23,061 bases of DNA from Gracilaria domingensis (Eukaryota > Rhodophyta > Florideophyceae > Gracilariales > Gracilariaceae), in the NCBI GenBank assembly GCA_022539475.1, contig VCMS01000269.1, forward strand, positions 1-23,061, read 5' to 3'. The translations under genes and the position numbers were made by a program. Under the pieces are notes generated by a model. That model was given only the letters and a program-made list of their open reading frames with translations. It was not told the origin of the DNA and made no database searches. Positions 1 through 10,292 of the stretch are shown one piece after another. The first letter of the stretch is position 1. Each line of letters opens with the position of its first letter.

Positions 1-165
1 CTTTTGTAGATAACGTTTGGCAGCGGTTGCGTGTCAGAAACGCTGATAAAGGCATTTTTTCATTTGGGATCTCCCGATAACGAAAACATTGAACAAACCC
101 AGATACGAATCTCGGTTAGGCTCTCTGGTTGTTGCAGCATTCACGCTGTTCCATCCCGTCCTTAC

Positions 166-700
<535 letters not shown>

Positions 701-712
701 CTGCGACATCAG

Positions 713-1122
713 CGATAGGTCAACGTTGTCCCACTCATTCGTGAGCTATAAAACGGCAACTCACAAGCAGTCGTACGCCGCAACAGTGTGCAATTCCCAG
801 ATCGACTGTGTACTTCTATTGTACCAAAAGAACTCATACTGGCGGCTGCGAAGCTCCAGTGCAGTTGGATACAATCGACTTCCATGCTGCCGGTAATCCT
901 TTGCCAAGATTCGAAAGAACACATATGGGATCGAGTTCAACGACATCAGCAGGCACTTCATTTTTCCCGGACATGTGCTTCTTTTCCCCCTTCTTCTCCT
1001 TCTCCTTCCTGTCTTCGATTGTAAGCACTTCTTCGAGGACCGCTGTCAAACGACGTCGGGTTTAGAAGATTTGCCAAACTTGCAACTGCCTCAACGCGAT
1101 GTCGCCCTCCTCCTCCTGTGGT
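713..1122. other. Spacer with no supported gene
   Basis: Between the PDS fragment and the telobox gene tail I see only short overlapping open frames on both strands, with no recognisable motif. A pyrimidine-rich stretch lies at about 968-1013 (plus strand). If the telobox gene is transcribed, its 3' untranslated region would lie here. Confidence 0.4.
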
Positions 1123-4107
1123 CTATTTATCTTCATAACTCTCCTGATGAATTTCTGGCTTCCTATTCCGCATTACTCCTTTATCGCATCCAATCGGAAC
1201 ACTATGACCATTTCTCATGGAAGCTTGTAACTTGCATTCAGTCGCGCCTTGACTCTCGATGACCATTTTCTCCTGTCTCTGTGTGGATGATTTGATTCTC
1301 ATCACCTTAAAGCTATTCGCTGAATGTACAAGAGGGATCATCTCTCTTGAGCTGTCAGTGCTGGACGTGTTCACTGGATCGTTTTGCCCTTCAAATGATG
1401 CCCGATTGGGCATGTCCAACGTGGGATCCTCCTCGTTGCCACTGTGTGCTCTCGAAACAGCACTGGAGGGTTGTAATATCGGTGAACCTCTTCTCACCCC
1501 GTCTCTGCCATTCACAATAGTTCCAGTTTCGAGCATTCTCCGAGTATCCTTTGCTTGATGCGCTTCGCTTCGGTCCTCGTCGTTCTCCTCTTTGAAATCG
1601 CCCTTTCGCGTAAACTCGCTTTCATTTGAGTGCATACCGCCTGCAGACATTTCGTTAATCTCTCCTACAATACTTCGCACACGACTATTTGAGTCAAGCT
1701 GTTGAACATCAGAATCTTTCTCATATAGACCAGTAAGCACCCGGCGTTCCGGGTGTCCACTGTCATCGTCACGACCGCCATAAACCGCACCATGCCCTGT
1801 GCTATTTTCAGGACTCTGATGCTCAGTGAAGTTTTCTACTGACCTTTTCAAATTGGTGGTATGTTGATTCTCTTCCTTCGTGCGTTGCATACCACTAGGT
1901 GCCTCACGGTCTCCACTCGCACCCAGTAAATGTCCCCCTCTTTCGCTTTCTATAATATCGCCAAGCTGACCGCTCTTAATCTTTTCATCGCGCGTAGAAA
2001 AGGTACCGAAATGCTGTCCTTGATGCTGATGTTCCTGATCCGTTGAGGGTGATCGGGGGCGCTCCGGCGCGTAACAATCCTGTGATTCTTCCTCCAGTCG
2101 AACTTGCAACTCAATTCCCTGCTGAGGCTCTGAAAGTGCCAACGTATGATTATCGTCACGTGCTTCGCCATCGTCCGAATGACCGACATCGGGATTGACC
2201 AGGCCGAAAGGATGATGTGAAGCCAACTGATCATCGTCAACATCATTTCCATGATACAAATTTGACGGGTTGGGGTCAGTGTGGGGATGACTGATATGTT
2301 CGTCATCCGCGTCATCTCCATCATTGTCCAACACCTCACGAGGCACTTCTACTTGGTGCATTGAGTCTTCATTATGGATGCACTCCCCTGTGTGAACAAG
2401 GGCAGATTGTTGATCTCCCATGCCAATGTGACCGTGTTCCACACTGTTGCGATTCATATCCTCTACTTCTACTTCTTCTTCTTCTTCTTCCTGGCTAAAA
2501 CGGCTATGCGGAGGAGAACTGGTGCGCTGATGCACATCACTATCGCCCTGTCTTGAACTAAATTGCCCATCATTTCCAGGTGCGCGCAAATAATGATCCT
2601 GGTCATCCTCAGTCTGATGATGGGTAAAACGGTTTTCTGAGTTTGACGACCGCAGATTCATTTCGTCATCAAGAGATTGACCCATACCATTTCGCGGGTT
2701 CCCGCGAGAGCCTAATTAACTCTCTCGCAAATTGCGTTGTTCGGACTGCTGTGGTTGATTGGCGTTACCTCTGTGGTTTCGAACCACCTCTTCCAGTGAA
2801 TGACGATTAGGCCTTGGGACATGAACTTCTCGCTGGCTCTCTGAACCGCTTTCCCTTGAGACAAAGCGAGAGTAGCGAGAATTCATATCCTGTGCAGCGC
2901 TTTCCTCATTTGGAACAGGATACACCTCATTTGTAGGTTCACTGACACTGCGCTCCTTCAAGCCATGGAGAGAACGAAAATGGTTGGAATCGGTGACAAC
3001 ATGTTGTGCCACAGGCTGATGACGGTACGCATGTGCCGGATGAATCGGCGCTCCAAGAATCCTTACTGGCGGCGGTCTTTCTTCACGATGCATAGCGTAG
3101 GAGCGATGACCTCCTGCCGTTGTAACCGGTGGTTCGCGAGATATATGCAGTGCGGAGGATGAGTATGCCTGAGAAACGGTATCGAAATGCTGCGGGCTTG
3201 ACATTGGTACAGGATGTACCGCGCTTCCATGATGCATGACTTCTGAAGCTCGATGATTCGCTCGAGGGCCTAGGGTGTGGTGGACATGAGGTTAAGTCCT
3301 TTCTTCGAGAGATCTGGCGAACGCGGTGTCTTGTGGTGCAGCACCATTGCCAACAAGCAACGAAGCATTGCTAGGAGTGACCAAAGATCTATGTTCCAAC
3401 CGAAGCGGCATAAACATAGGTCTTGATTCCGAAGGGGTGTGCTTGGTCATTGCGGGAGATGGGTGCAAATAAAAGCCGGACAGGTTTCAACCGCGGATAG
3501 CTTCGCTCGGCTCTTGAACAGGCCTAGATCGAAGCATCTGGTGATAGCCAAACACTGGGAGATTGTCGGAAGGGTGAGTTTGTGGAAGGCTATGGTTCCT
3601 CCTTACGTCACCCATTGGGGACACAAGCTCAGGGGTAACTCGCTTCGGATTCAACAGAGACCTGTGCATCTGAGGGCGGTGAACATGAAGGGCCGGCAAA
3701 CTGGGAAAAGCGAGTTTCTCAGAAACACGAGGGGTATTACGCAAGGCGATTGGATGAGGTGGTTGTGAACGCACGCGCGGAGGTGAGGCTAAAGGAGTGG
3801 AAGGCGTCGGAGTAGATTGCAATGCAGGCGAAGAAGGAACACGGTTGTCCGGCTTGTCTGAAGTCTTGTGTGATTTGGACAGATTGCGCCATTTATCCTT
3901 GAGGTCTACGCTGATTCGTACCGGGTTGAAAAGGTTGGCATTCTCTCGCAGTATGACGGCCCAGCGGCCCTCACCAAATTTTTGCACGCCACAGCGAAGC
4001 GCCTCGACTTCCTGCGGGGTCCACTTGATGCGCTTCTGACGCTTGGCCTTGTTCTGACTGACATTGCCGACGCGGCGAGCAAGAGCGGCGCGGCGTCGGC
4101 AGATCAT
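1123..4107 (-). CDS. Telobox Myb/SANT DNA-binding protein with long disordered tail; frame broken by three stops
   Basis: Starting at the ATG at 4107, residues about 22-80 form a Myb/SANT domain of the telobox class: IKWTPQEVEALRCGVQKFGEGRW, then the diagnostic VDLKDKWRNL. This is the signature of proteins that bind duplex TTAGGG-type telomeric repeats (animal TRF, plant TRB/TRFL). The rest is Pro/Ser/His-rich and then strongly acidic (poly-Glu near 2470, Asp/His/Glu-rich), probably disordered. The Myb is N-terminal as in plant TRB, unlike C-terminal in animal TRF. One frame runs from 4107 to 1123 but is cut by TGA at 3487-3489, TAA at 3292-3294 and TAA at 2716-2718, with no frameshift. Candidate introns at 3270-3491 and 2712-2768, both multiples of three, would remove all three stops. 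It is either a three-exon gene or a gene decayed by nonsense mutation. The domain call is firm; functionality is not. Confidence 0.72.
2472..2491. repeat. CTT/GAA trinucleotide microsatellite
   Basis: A short run of CTT triplets on the plus strand encodes a poly-Glu run in the acidic tail of the telobox protein on the minus strand. It is a length-variable coding microsatellite candidate. Confidence 0.7.
2712..2768 (-). other. Candidate 57-nt intron in telobox gene
   Basis: On the minus strand this starts GTAACG and ends GAGTTAATTAG. Removal keeps frame (57 nt) and eliminates the in-frame TAA at 2716-2718, joining NHRG to SRGNPRNGM. Short introns with similar TTAATAG or CTAG ends are supported elsewhere in the window. 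Against it, the protein read through the segment looks like the surrounding tail. Confidence 0.4.
3270..3491 (-). other. Candidate 222-nt intron in telobox gene
   Basis: The minus strand reads CGCG|GTTGAA at the donor and CTTAAC then CACACCCTAG|GCC at the acceptor, with CTTAAC as a plausible branch site about 25 nt upstream. It contains both the TGA at 3487-3489 and the TAA at 3292-3294 and is a multiple of three. Against it, over 60 codons between the two stops read like ordinary Pro/Ser/His-rich tail, and GTTGAA is a weak donor. Two independent nonsense mutations remain as likely. Confidence 0.3.
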
Positions 4108-4239
4108 GAAGGACTGCGGAGATCAGCACGTGAGTCGGCAGCGGCGATCACCGCCAATAGTCAGCCAGAGGAGGCGTGGCGAGACGCCTCCGCGGTATGC
4201 GGTCCAAATGCCAGCATTTGCTAGGATTGGAAGAATGGT

Positions 4240-5030
4240 TGACCAACTGCAATTCGAATGTTTTGCCATTCGTAGTACATCTTACAGTATATTCACATGC
4301 GTTTAAAATAAAAAAATGCTTACACCGGTCAAAGCAGTGGATGCATTCCAATGGAAATGGTGCTTCACCATTCATACTTGCGAAACCATTTGAATAAACA
4401 TATTGGATTATCAGTCAAACCATTCAAAGCATTCAAATAGAAACCATTTTTTTGGCAGCGGCTTGTGGCTGCGTTGATAGCACTGCCATCACCGCAGCCA
4501 CAAGCCGGCAGTGGTCGCGCCGGACGCGGTGCGCCGTTGAGGCGGCCCGTATGTGTAGCGAAGGCGAGACGTGCTGCCTTACGGGGTGGCCCCTATGTAG
4601 TGCACGGCACTGAATTGAAGCAAGTATGCGCTCGTGCGCGCCGTTCAATCCCTCCACGGAGCAGCGCACGCAGCTTAAATGTGAGCGCCCCACCGCCGTG
4701 CCGTGTGCGCCGCGCCCCGCGGATTGTGGTTATTCTGATGACGCGCGACGGCGGTATTATTAGTATGGGCATTCGAGGCATTGAAATGATTTTGCATTAT
4801 AAGGATATATCATTCAGATGAAGAATGCATTCAAATAGTTTGCGGGCCATACTATTCAATGTAAGGAATCCAGTCGATTGTATTGTAGCGCTCATCCCTT
4901 GTTCAGTATGGACCATTCCAATGGTTCTGAAAGAGCGTTATTCAAATGGAGAAGACCATTTTAATGATGTGCTGTTCATAGTATTCGTTGTTTGAATGCA
5001 GTCAAGGAATCATTCTTCCAATGCTAGAAA
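4240..5030. repeat. AT-rich CATTC/GAATG motif clusters flanking a GC-rich core
   Basis: Two AT-rich clusters (about 4240-4445 and 4780-5030) are full of variants of CATTCAAATG and ACCATTCCAATGG, many of them near-palindromic (for example ATTCGAAT and CCATTCCAATGG). They bracket a clearly GC-rich block at about 4446-4760. The 12-mer GCATTCAAATAG occurs at 4429-4440 and again at 4827-4838 as a direct repeat around the block. No convincing gene is present: the open frames in the GC-rich block are low-information Arg/Ala-rich strings. It could be a diverged non-autonomous element or an inserted segment with flanking repeats. Confidence 0.45.
4459..4507. repeat. Perfect 15-bp inverted repeat (hairpin), 19-nt loop
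   Basis: CGGCTTGTGGCTGCG at 4459-4473 is the exact reverse complement of 4493-4507, separated by 19 nt. The stem is GC-rich and sits at the left edge of the GC-rich core, right after a short T run. Its role is unknown; an element terminus or a structured RNA stem are possibilities. Confidence 0.75.
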
Positions 5031-5759
5031 TGCTGGGGCCGCTACTGCTGTATATGCCTGCGCAAATAAAGACGTCACGTCCCACTTCGCGGCGGCGTCT
5101 TCGTTGAGTCTTCCATAGCATGTAATCCATACCGCGTGCGCTTCTGCGCAGTCTTTTCGCCGAGTTAGGCGGCACGTGATGCAGGCAGATGGCGCCCATG
5201 CAGGCGGGGCGCGCACTCTCAAGCGCGCTTGTGCAGCTTTTCTCGCAAGAGGCTTTCTCAGTAAATGTTGTGTTTGACATGCTGCTGAGTTCCACGCCAA
5301 AGCTACTCTCGGAATTGCTCAAACACTTTCTGAGCAAGAACACGCCGTTGCTGAATGCATTCTTTCTGTGCTCTCCGCGCAAGCCGGTGAGCGAGAGCTT
5401 GGGACACCATTATGGCTACTGTTAAAAAGCATGACGCTACTAAGGATATACTTTTTTAAATACATACAAGAAAGAAGTAGTAAATGTCAAGAGTACTCCA
5501 GGTCGAGGCAACGTAGTTAAAAACACTATTTAATGATAATAAGGAGGATAATTAGTGAGAACAAACTAGTAAAAGATGGGAAGTTTCACGGAAGAGCGTC
5601 CCAGGAGAACTAGAATAAGAGCAAGAGGATGACCGTAGGTGAACAAAAGCGCGTGCGACAAGATTAGAAGTTCGAACAGCCCAGCACTCTTTGCTTGCAG
5701 TGTATCGTATTGACTTCTTCGATCTAGTGAGAGCACCATATTTCAATTACGCCCAGCGA
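5031..5759. other. Spacer with no supported gene
   Basis: The left half (to about 5425) has mixed composition with several overlapping short open frames on both strands, none recognisable. From about 5426 the sequence is AT-rich with frequent stops. I see no RNA gene or conserved protein here. Confidence 0.4.
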
Positions 5760-6494
5760 ACACAGAAGGGAATATATAGCAAGTGCCGGAAGATTTGTGG
5801 CACAGAAGAGGCCATGTTTGACAACGAAGGCGATATGTGGTAGGTTTAGGGACTAGAAGAGTCTTTTGGAGAAAAAGCGCAAGGAGAAAAGGAAGGTGCT
5901 GGAAAAGGTGTTGCAGGATGCAATCGAGGCTCCGGTATTGACTGGATTTCGGAGTAGGGCATGGCAATGCGAATGGCGGCCCAGATTTCAAAGTGCGAGA
6001 GGAGAGAAGGATGGGGAGGGATTTGAAGCCGTTTTGGGTCGAGACGGGTATACGAGAAGGGGAAGGGTTGCCTACCTGACTTCTAAAAAATGACGTTTGC
6101 GGAGACAGAGAGGGAGGATGCGAACGCGTGATGGGCCATAAATGGGTAAAGAGTGGGGGTGGTGTGGACTGGGAAGAAGTGATGAGATGATTGAGGTGGG
6201 ATGAGTTGCGATTGGCATTGCAACATGGGAGAAAATGGAAACGCAAACTAGCACGAGCGCAGTTTTGAGAGAGGGTCGCGGAAAAGAGTGAATGGGGTGG
6301 TGCGACGAAGTAGAACCTCTACAAAAACTAGAGGACCCAAGAATTAAACTGCGCAAGATGGAATTTAATATTCCAAAATTTCTTAAGTTTTTGAGTGTCA
6401 GCCTCTGCCAATCCCTCGCGCGCCCCAAATAGCCCCAAAACTAGCTTAGTTTCCAAAGCGAACAGACTATATTCCACTTTGCAGAACACAGACG
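5760..6494 (+). repeat. Repeat copy A: coiled-coil gene relic plus 480-bp conserved block
   Basis: This segment is homologous, in inverted orientation, to 14229 to about 14960. Its left part (5760-6014) is a diverged relic of the lysine-rich coiled-coil gene in copy B; for example both read EAP/GAP then VLTGFRS or VVTGFRS. Similarity there is roughly 55-70% by eye. From 6015 to 6494 similarity jumps to about 90% with almost no length change, although this part is mostly non-coding. Identity stops sharply after CAGAACACAGACG at 6494, 14 bp before the first ATG of the oxygenase gene. The right end therefore looks like a true element terminus or recombination breakpoint. Confidence 0.85.
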
Positions 6495-6508
6495 TATGGG
6501 CGGAGGCA

Positions 6509-7540
6509 ATGAAGAACGATTCCGTCGCGTATATGTATTTTGTGAACAAGAAGGCTGAGCTTCGGGAGAGAGGTTTCTGTATTTTGGAAGGCTTTGCTTG
6601 TGAAAACGACCTTTTGAAGATGGCTGAGAGTCCCAGCAAGCTCATCGATGGGGATGTAAGCGTCGAGTTATTGGACTTCTTCAAAGAAAGTTTCGAAGAA
6701 GCCCCAGACCTCAGGGTACCAGAGAATCAAACTACATGGATTTCTATAATCAACGCGGACAACGGGAGGTATATGACGACGAGAAGAGGTATAGTAGACG
6801 AGCTGGAGAATAGACCGGAGACGCATTTGCTTGTGAAGGAGAGGGCGTTGTTAGATGCTCGGCTTGGTCAGATATGTGCGGCCTTGGGGCTACAAGAAAA
6901 CAAGCAACTGAATGAGAGAATGTATGCACCGAAGACCGGAGCGAGGATCTTATGTACCGGAGTTGCTTGCCAGCGACAGCATCTACATACCGACTTCGAA
7001 ACATTGACAAACGAAGACAAGCTGGAGGTGAAGAACCCGGGGTACTTTGTGATGGTCTCCGGAAGTGTGTCGTTCCCACTTTGGATATGTGAAGGACCCC
7101 GCAGTCACTTTGCTGTAACAGCAAAGGCATTTGAGGGGTTGGCACGAGGAATGGTGGTGAGAAAGTTCTTTGTCCCACCTATGTCTGTGTTTATTGGGAG
7201 GGGGGATGTATTTCATGCCGGTGCGGGCACTAAAAATGGAAGATTTCCGGAAAACCCACTGTTTCGCTAGCATATGTATATGGTACCAGAGAAGTACAGT
7301 TTGCCGGATGCAGTTCATCTGAATCACCATTTTCGACCGACTTTTGTGGAAGAAGACGACATCATGAGAATGAAGGACAACACGTGTGGTCCTGCGGTGG
7401 ACATAGAATTGGTGGAGAATGAAGAGGACGAGGACGAAAAGGATGAGTTGATGGTCGAGGAAGGGGAAAGCGACGAAGAAGACGAGAACTATGAAGCGCA
7501 GGGGATGGAGGAAGAGACAGAGGATGTGGAGGAGAACTGA
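6509..7540 (+). CDS. 2-oxoglutarate/Fe(II)-dependent oxygenase-like protein, copy 1, with one in-frame TAG
   Basis: The protein is clearly paralogous to the one at 20614-21852: shared blocks include YAPKTGAR/YTPKTGGR, NPGYFVM, FIGRGDVFHAG/FVGRGDVTHAG and HMYMVPE. Both show the double-stranded beta-helix iron site, HxD (H160, D162), a distal His (H236) and the Arg expected to bind the 2-oxoglutarate carboxylate (R253). Family substrate is unknown. I start at the ATG at 6509, just right of the repeat boundary; the N-terminal segment found in copy 2 is missing, so the 5' end may have been replaced by the repeat. Codon 254 is TAG (7268-7270) where copy 2 has Tyr, directly after the catalytic Arg. 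The frame then stays open for another 89 codons through HMYMVPE and a very acidic tail. It is probably a recent nonsense mutation in an otherwise complete gene; truncation or readthrough cannot be excluded. Confidence 0.75.
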
Positions 7541-7774
7541 ACGAGCCATGAATTTATGCTTTTATGATATTGTAGTTGACGAGTGGATATCCAGAGATGT
7601 CGTCATCATGTTTTGTTGTTCTTGAAGATATTGATTGTTGTTTTGCGTAAAAACCTATGTCACAAGTGCTATATATATGCTCATATGTTTCCACAAGGGG
7701 AATTCATTAAGAAAGAGTTCAATGTTTGTTATTTATCTATGTACTACTAATAACTATCGTAGTTACTGTCTAAA

Positions 7775-8973
7775 TTATTTCTCCAATAGATGCCGAGTCT
7801 GGGGTCTAGGATGCTCTCCGAGTGCACACAAGTACCTCTTGAGGTTGACCCGTGGTTCGTGCTTGACGATATCCGCACACACAAGAAGTGCAATGAGTAC
7901 GGGGTTTGTAAGAAGAGGGGGGATGCCTCTGTACATACGAAAGGCTGATGGTTCTAGCGATTCAGAAAGAGTGTGGGCGAAGAATACTGGGACCACTCTG
8001 TTCAAAAACATTCTGATGGAGAGCAATACATCATGGAAAAAGAGAGCCTTTCTGAAGGAGTGTAGGACACAACGGATGTAGAGACAGAGCCTTTCCCATC
8101 GAGTTCCTACGCGGTGCGAGAGCGGTACAATGTTGTTAAAGGTGTTGCCTGTAGAGTAGAAGATAGAGAGCGCGTTCACGACAATAGTGAACAGCCCGAA
8201 TAGAAATCCACCTGAAAAAAAGCTATAGAGGCTGTTCTGACAGAATCAGTGAGATTGGACGGGGATGGACAGAGATGATAGGTGACGAAGAGGGAGAGAT
8301 TGAGAGCGAAAAGGCCACCGACCGCTATACCCAAGTAATTATTCCTCAATATGTAGGAGGTGCTCGTCATGTGCGAAGGAATCATCGGTCCGAGAGCTAG
8401 GGTACCGTATCTTGCGGCATGTAGAGAAAAGGCGAGGTCGAAGAGAATAATGTGTAACATGGTCTCCAGAATGCTATAGAGAATGGTGAAACCTAGCTGA
8501 GCATGGCGAGAGCAGCGCTGGAATAGAAGGGCTTGGGCCAAGACGGGCTTGATGATACCGTAAAGCGCGCCTATGGCTACCGTTAACAATGAAGCAAATA
8601 ATACCATTGAAGGTGGCGAAAGCATGCTGAGAGGATTCCGAGAGTAGAATCTTGACTGATACATATAATTTGAAAGCTCTGGGAGAGTTCGAATAGCGTG
8701 AGTAAAGGGTGGGTGCTCCAGAATACTTTCGTGACGCCGTGTGTCATGTAGTATTTCATAGAGCTCATTGAGCTCATTCTGCAGTGCGGGAGTGATGAGA
8801 GTTTGCACCTCACGAATGTGAGCTTCTTCAGCATCGAGGTCGTACTGTAACTGAAGGCAGTTGTTGAAAGTGATGTACGTTGCATGTGGGAAAGCATCCA
8901 GCTAGATACGTACAGAACGCAGTCGATTGTTTAGCGGGATTTCCCGTACTTGGTGTGTATTGCGAAAGACCAT
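7775..8973 (-). CDS. Predicted multi-pass membrane protein, three exons
   Basis: I do not recognise the family. My model uses exons 8950-8973, 8331-8901 and 7775-8211, total 1032 nt, giving 343 residues. Intron 1 (8902-8949, 48 nt) runs GTACGG to CTAG with a CTAAAC branch-like site. Intron 2 (8212-8330, 119 nt) runs GTATAG to TTTTTTTCAG, a textbook acceptor. Each junction restores the frame, and without intron 2 the C-terminal 145 residues fall out of frame. The N-terminal third is soluble and Glu/Leu-rich. Hydrophobic segments follow at MVLFASLLTVAIGALYGII, a second in FTILYSILETMLHIILF, a third at the splice junction in FLFGLFTIVVNAL, and possibly a fourth near the C-terminus in NPVLIALLVCADIV. 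Alternatively the second junction is a one-base loss in the T7 run. Confidence 0.6.
8212..8330 (-). other. Predicted 119-nt intron in the membrane-protein gene
   Basis: Donor TTGG|GTATAGC and acceptor GCTTTTTTTCAG|GTGG on the minus strand. Splicing joins NNYLG to GFLFGLFTIV in frame. The retained sequence ends the frame at a TGA shortly after the acceptor. Confidence 0.55.
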
Positions 8974-9590
8974 TGCGGAACAGTTTCGTTTTCGAATTCG
9001 TAACAAAGAAGAAAAAAGGGGGCTTTGGATGGTTGTAGAGATGCGGTACATTTATTTCTTAGAACGTGGACTGCTTGTGAGTTACAATACATAGGAAAAC
9101 AGCTCTACTATTACGCTTCTTTAAAAGTGGAGGCTACTGACATGTAGAGAACATGGTTTTCATAAACGATTGATTAGACTGGCTGCTTTTATACTACAAT
9201 ATGAGACGAGACAGTGGTATACGTAAGGAATGAGGTACATGGATGATGAAGAATTGGTAATATGAAGAGGGGGAGACGGTTGAAAACTGGGGAGTTGGGC
9301 TAGAATTTATGAAATTATTTTTGAGAAACAACTTGTTTCACAGGGATAAGAACGGGTTCTAGACAGTGATGGTGAAAGCGCGTACATACATGAAAGGGTT
9401 TTCGCGCCGTGATAAGTTCACGGAGCGCCTACGCACGAATAGAGTTTCTTCATCTCCCGTTTCGGATCCCTTCCGTTTCGGATCGCTTCCGTTTCCGTTC
9501 CCCTCCGTTCCCGTTCCCGTTCTCTTTCGTCCCTTGTCGTTTCCTTTCCCTTCTTCCTGCCGATACGTTCCCGCTCATTGAAATCTGATC
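8974..9590. other. Spacer with a polypyrimidine tract upstream of the coiled-coil gene
   Basis: AT-rich sequence without a supported gene up to about 9440. From about 9448 to 9565 the plus strand becomes almost pure pyrimidine, with reiterated CCGTTTC and CCGTTCC units, ending about 25 bp before the ATG at 9591. The position suggests a promoter or initiator-type CT-rich leader, or a simple-sequence expansion. Confidence 0.5.
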
Positions 9591-10292
9591 ATGAGCGGCA
9601 AGTCTCATTCGAACGTGAAGTGTCCGTGAGATCCCAGCGATTGGGAGAGGTCTCATAAGAAGATTAAGAGGATTTTTGCCGAGGAAGATGAAGGGGAGGA
9701 CAAGGATGAGCTGGACTGGTGGTCGATGGCAATGTTGGGGTGCGCAGGGGCGATGGGGACCCGCATTGATGAGGACGTTCGTCGACTGACGAAGAAGGTC
9801 ACAGGATTTGTTGCTAGGGAGCTAAGGGGATTGAAGGATCGGCAAAAACAGTTGATGGGTCGAGTGCAGGAGCTGGAGGGGAAGCTGAAGGAACTCAGTG
9901 AGAAGCGGGAGGATGTACGTCAAGTCCGAGGTACTCCGGTGACTCCTGCGCTGAGGATTGTGAACGGGGTCGGGGTCGGGGTCGGGGTCGATGGGGCTAG
10001 TGTGGATGCAGATGAGGATGTGAGGGACTTTGTGCCGGCTACGGAGAGTTTGGGTGAGGATGAAATTGTGGCGGGTAACGAAGGAAAGAAGAGGGGCCGA
10101 AAGAGGAAGTACGAGGAGAAGAGGCAAATTGTGGCGAGGAAACTAGAGGTGGAGCAAAATGAAGTGAGATCGAAGGTTGGAAAGGAGAAGAAGGAGATGA
10201 TGGAGAAAAAGAAGAAGACTAGGGTTGGGTTCAAGTGTGTTCCGAAGCCGGTGTGTAAGGGAAGCAGCGTTATGGGATATCAGGAGAAGTAG
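9591..10292 (+). CDS. Lysine-rich coiled-coil protein with one in-frame TGA
   Basis: The frame from ATG 9591 to 10292 (233 codons) is open except for TGA at 9627-9629 (codon 13, after VKCP). Downstream it reads naturally: an acidic EEDEGEDKDELDWW patch, a heptad-patterned coiled coil around RELRGLKDRQKQLMGRVQELEGKLKEL, a GVGVGVGVD run from a GGGGTC repeat, and a bipartite-like basic cluster KKRGRKRKYEEKR typical of nuclear import signals. The layout (Met-Ser start, acidic N-terminus, coiled coil, basic C-terminus) resembles the gene in copy B, but sequence identity is too low for me to call them homologous. The next in-frame ATG is at 9726. Function unknown; possibly nuclear. Confidence 0.5.
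9966..9989 (+). repeat. Four GGGGTC units, G-quadruplex capable
   Basis: Four consecutive GGGGTC hexamers lie within the coiled-coil reading frame and encode Gly-Val repeats. Four runs of four G spaced by two bases fit the consensus for an intramolecular G-quadruplex on the coding strand. Confidence 0.7.

Noticed and set aside
709..961. Small minus-strand frames next to the PDS fragment
   Set aside because: Neither resembles the part of phytoene desaturase expected upstream, and codon patterning is not coding-like.
4465..4821. Open frames of 118 and 86 codons in the GC-rich block
   Set aside because: High GC lengthens random frames. The proteins are Arg/Ala/Pro-rich strings without domain-like patterning, and both strands are equally open.
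6395..6508. N-terminal extension of oxygenase copy 1 into the repeat
   Set aside because: It has no ATG, lies in the repeat up to 6494, and does not resemble the N-terminus of copy 2.
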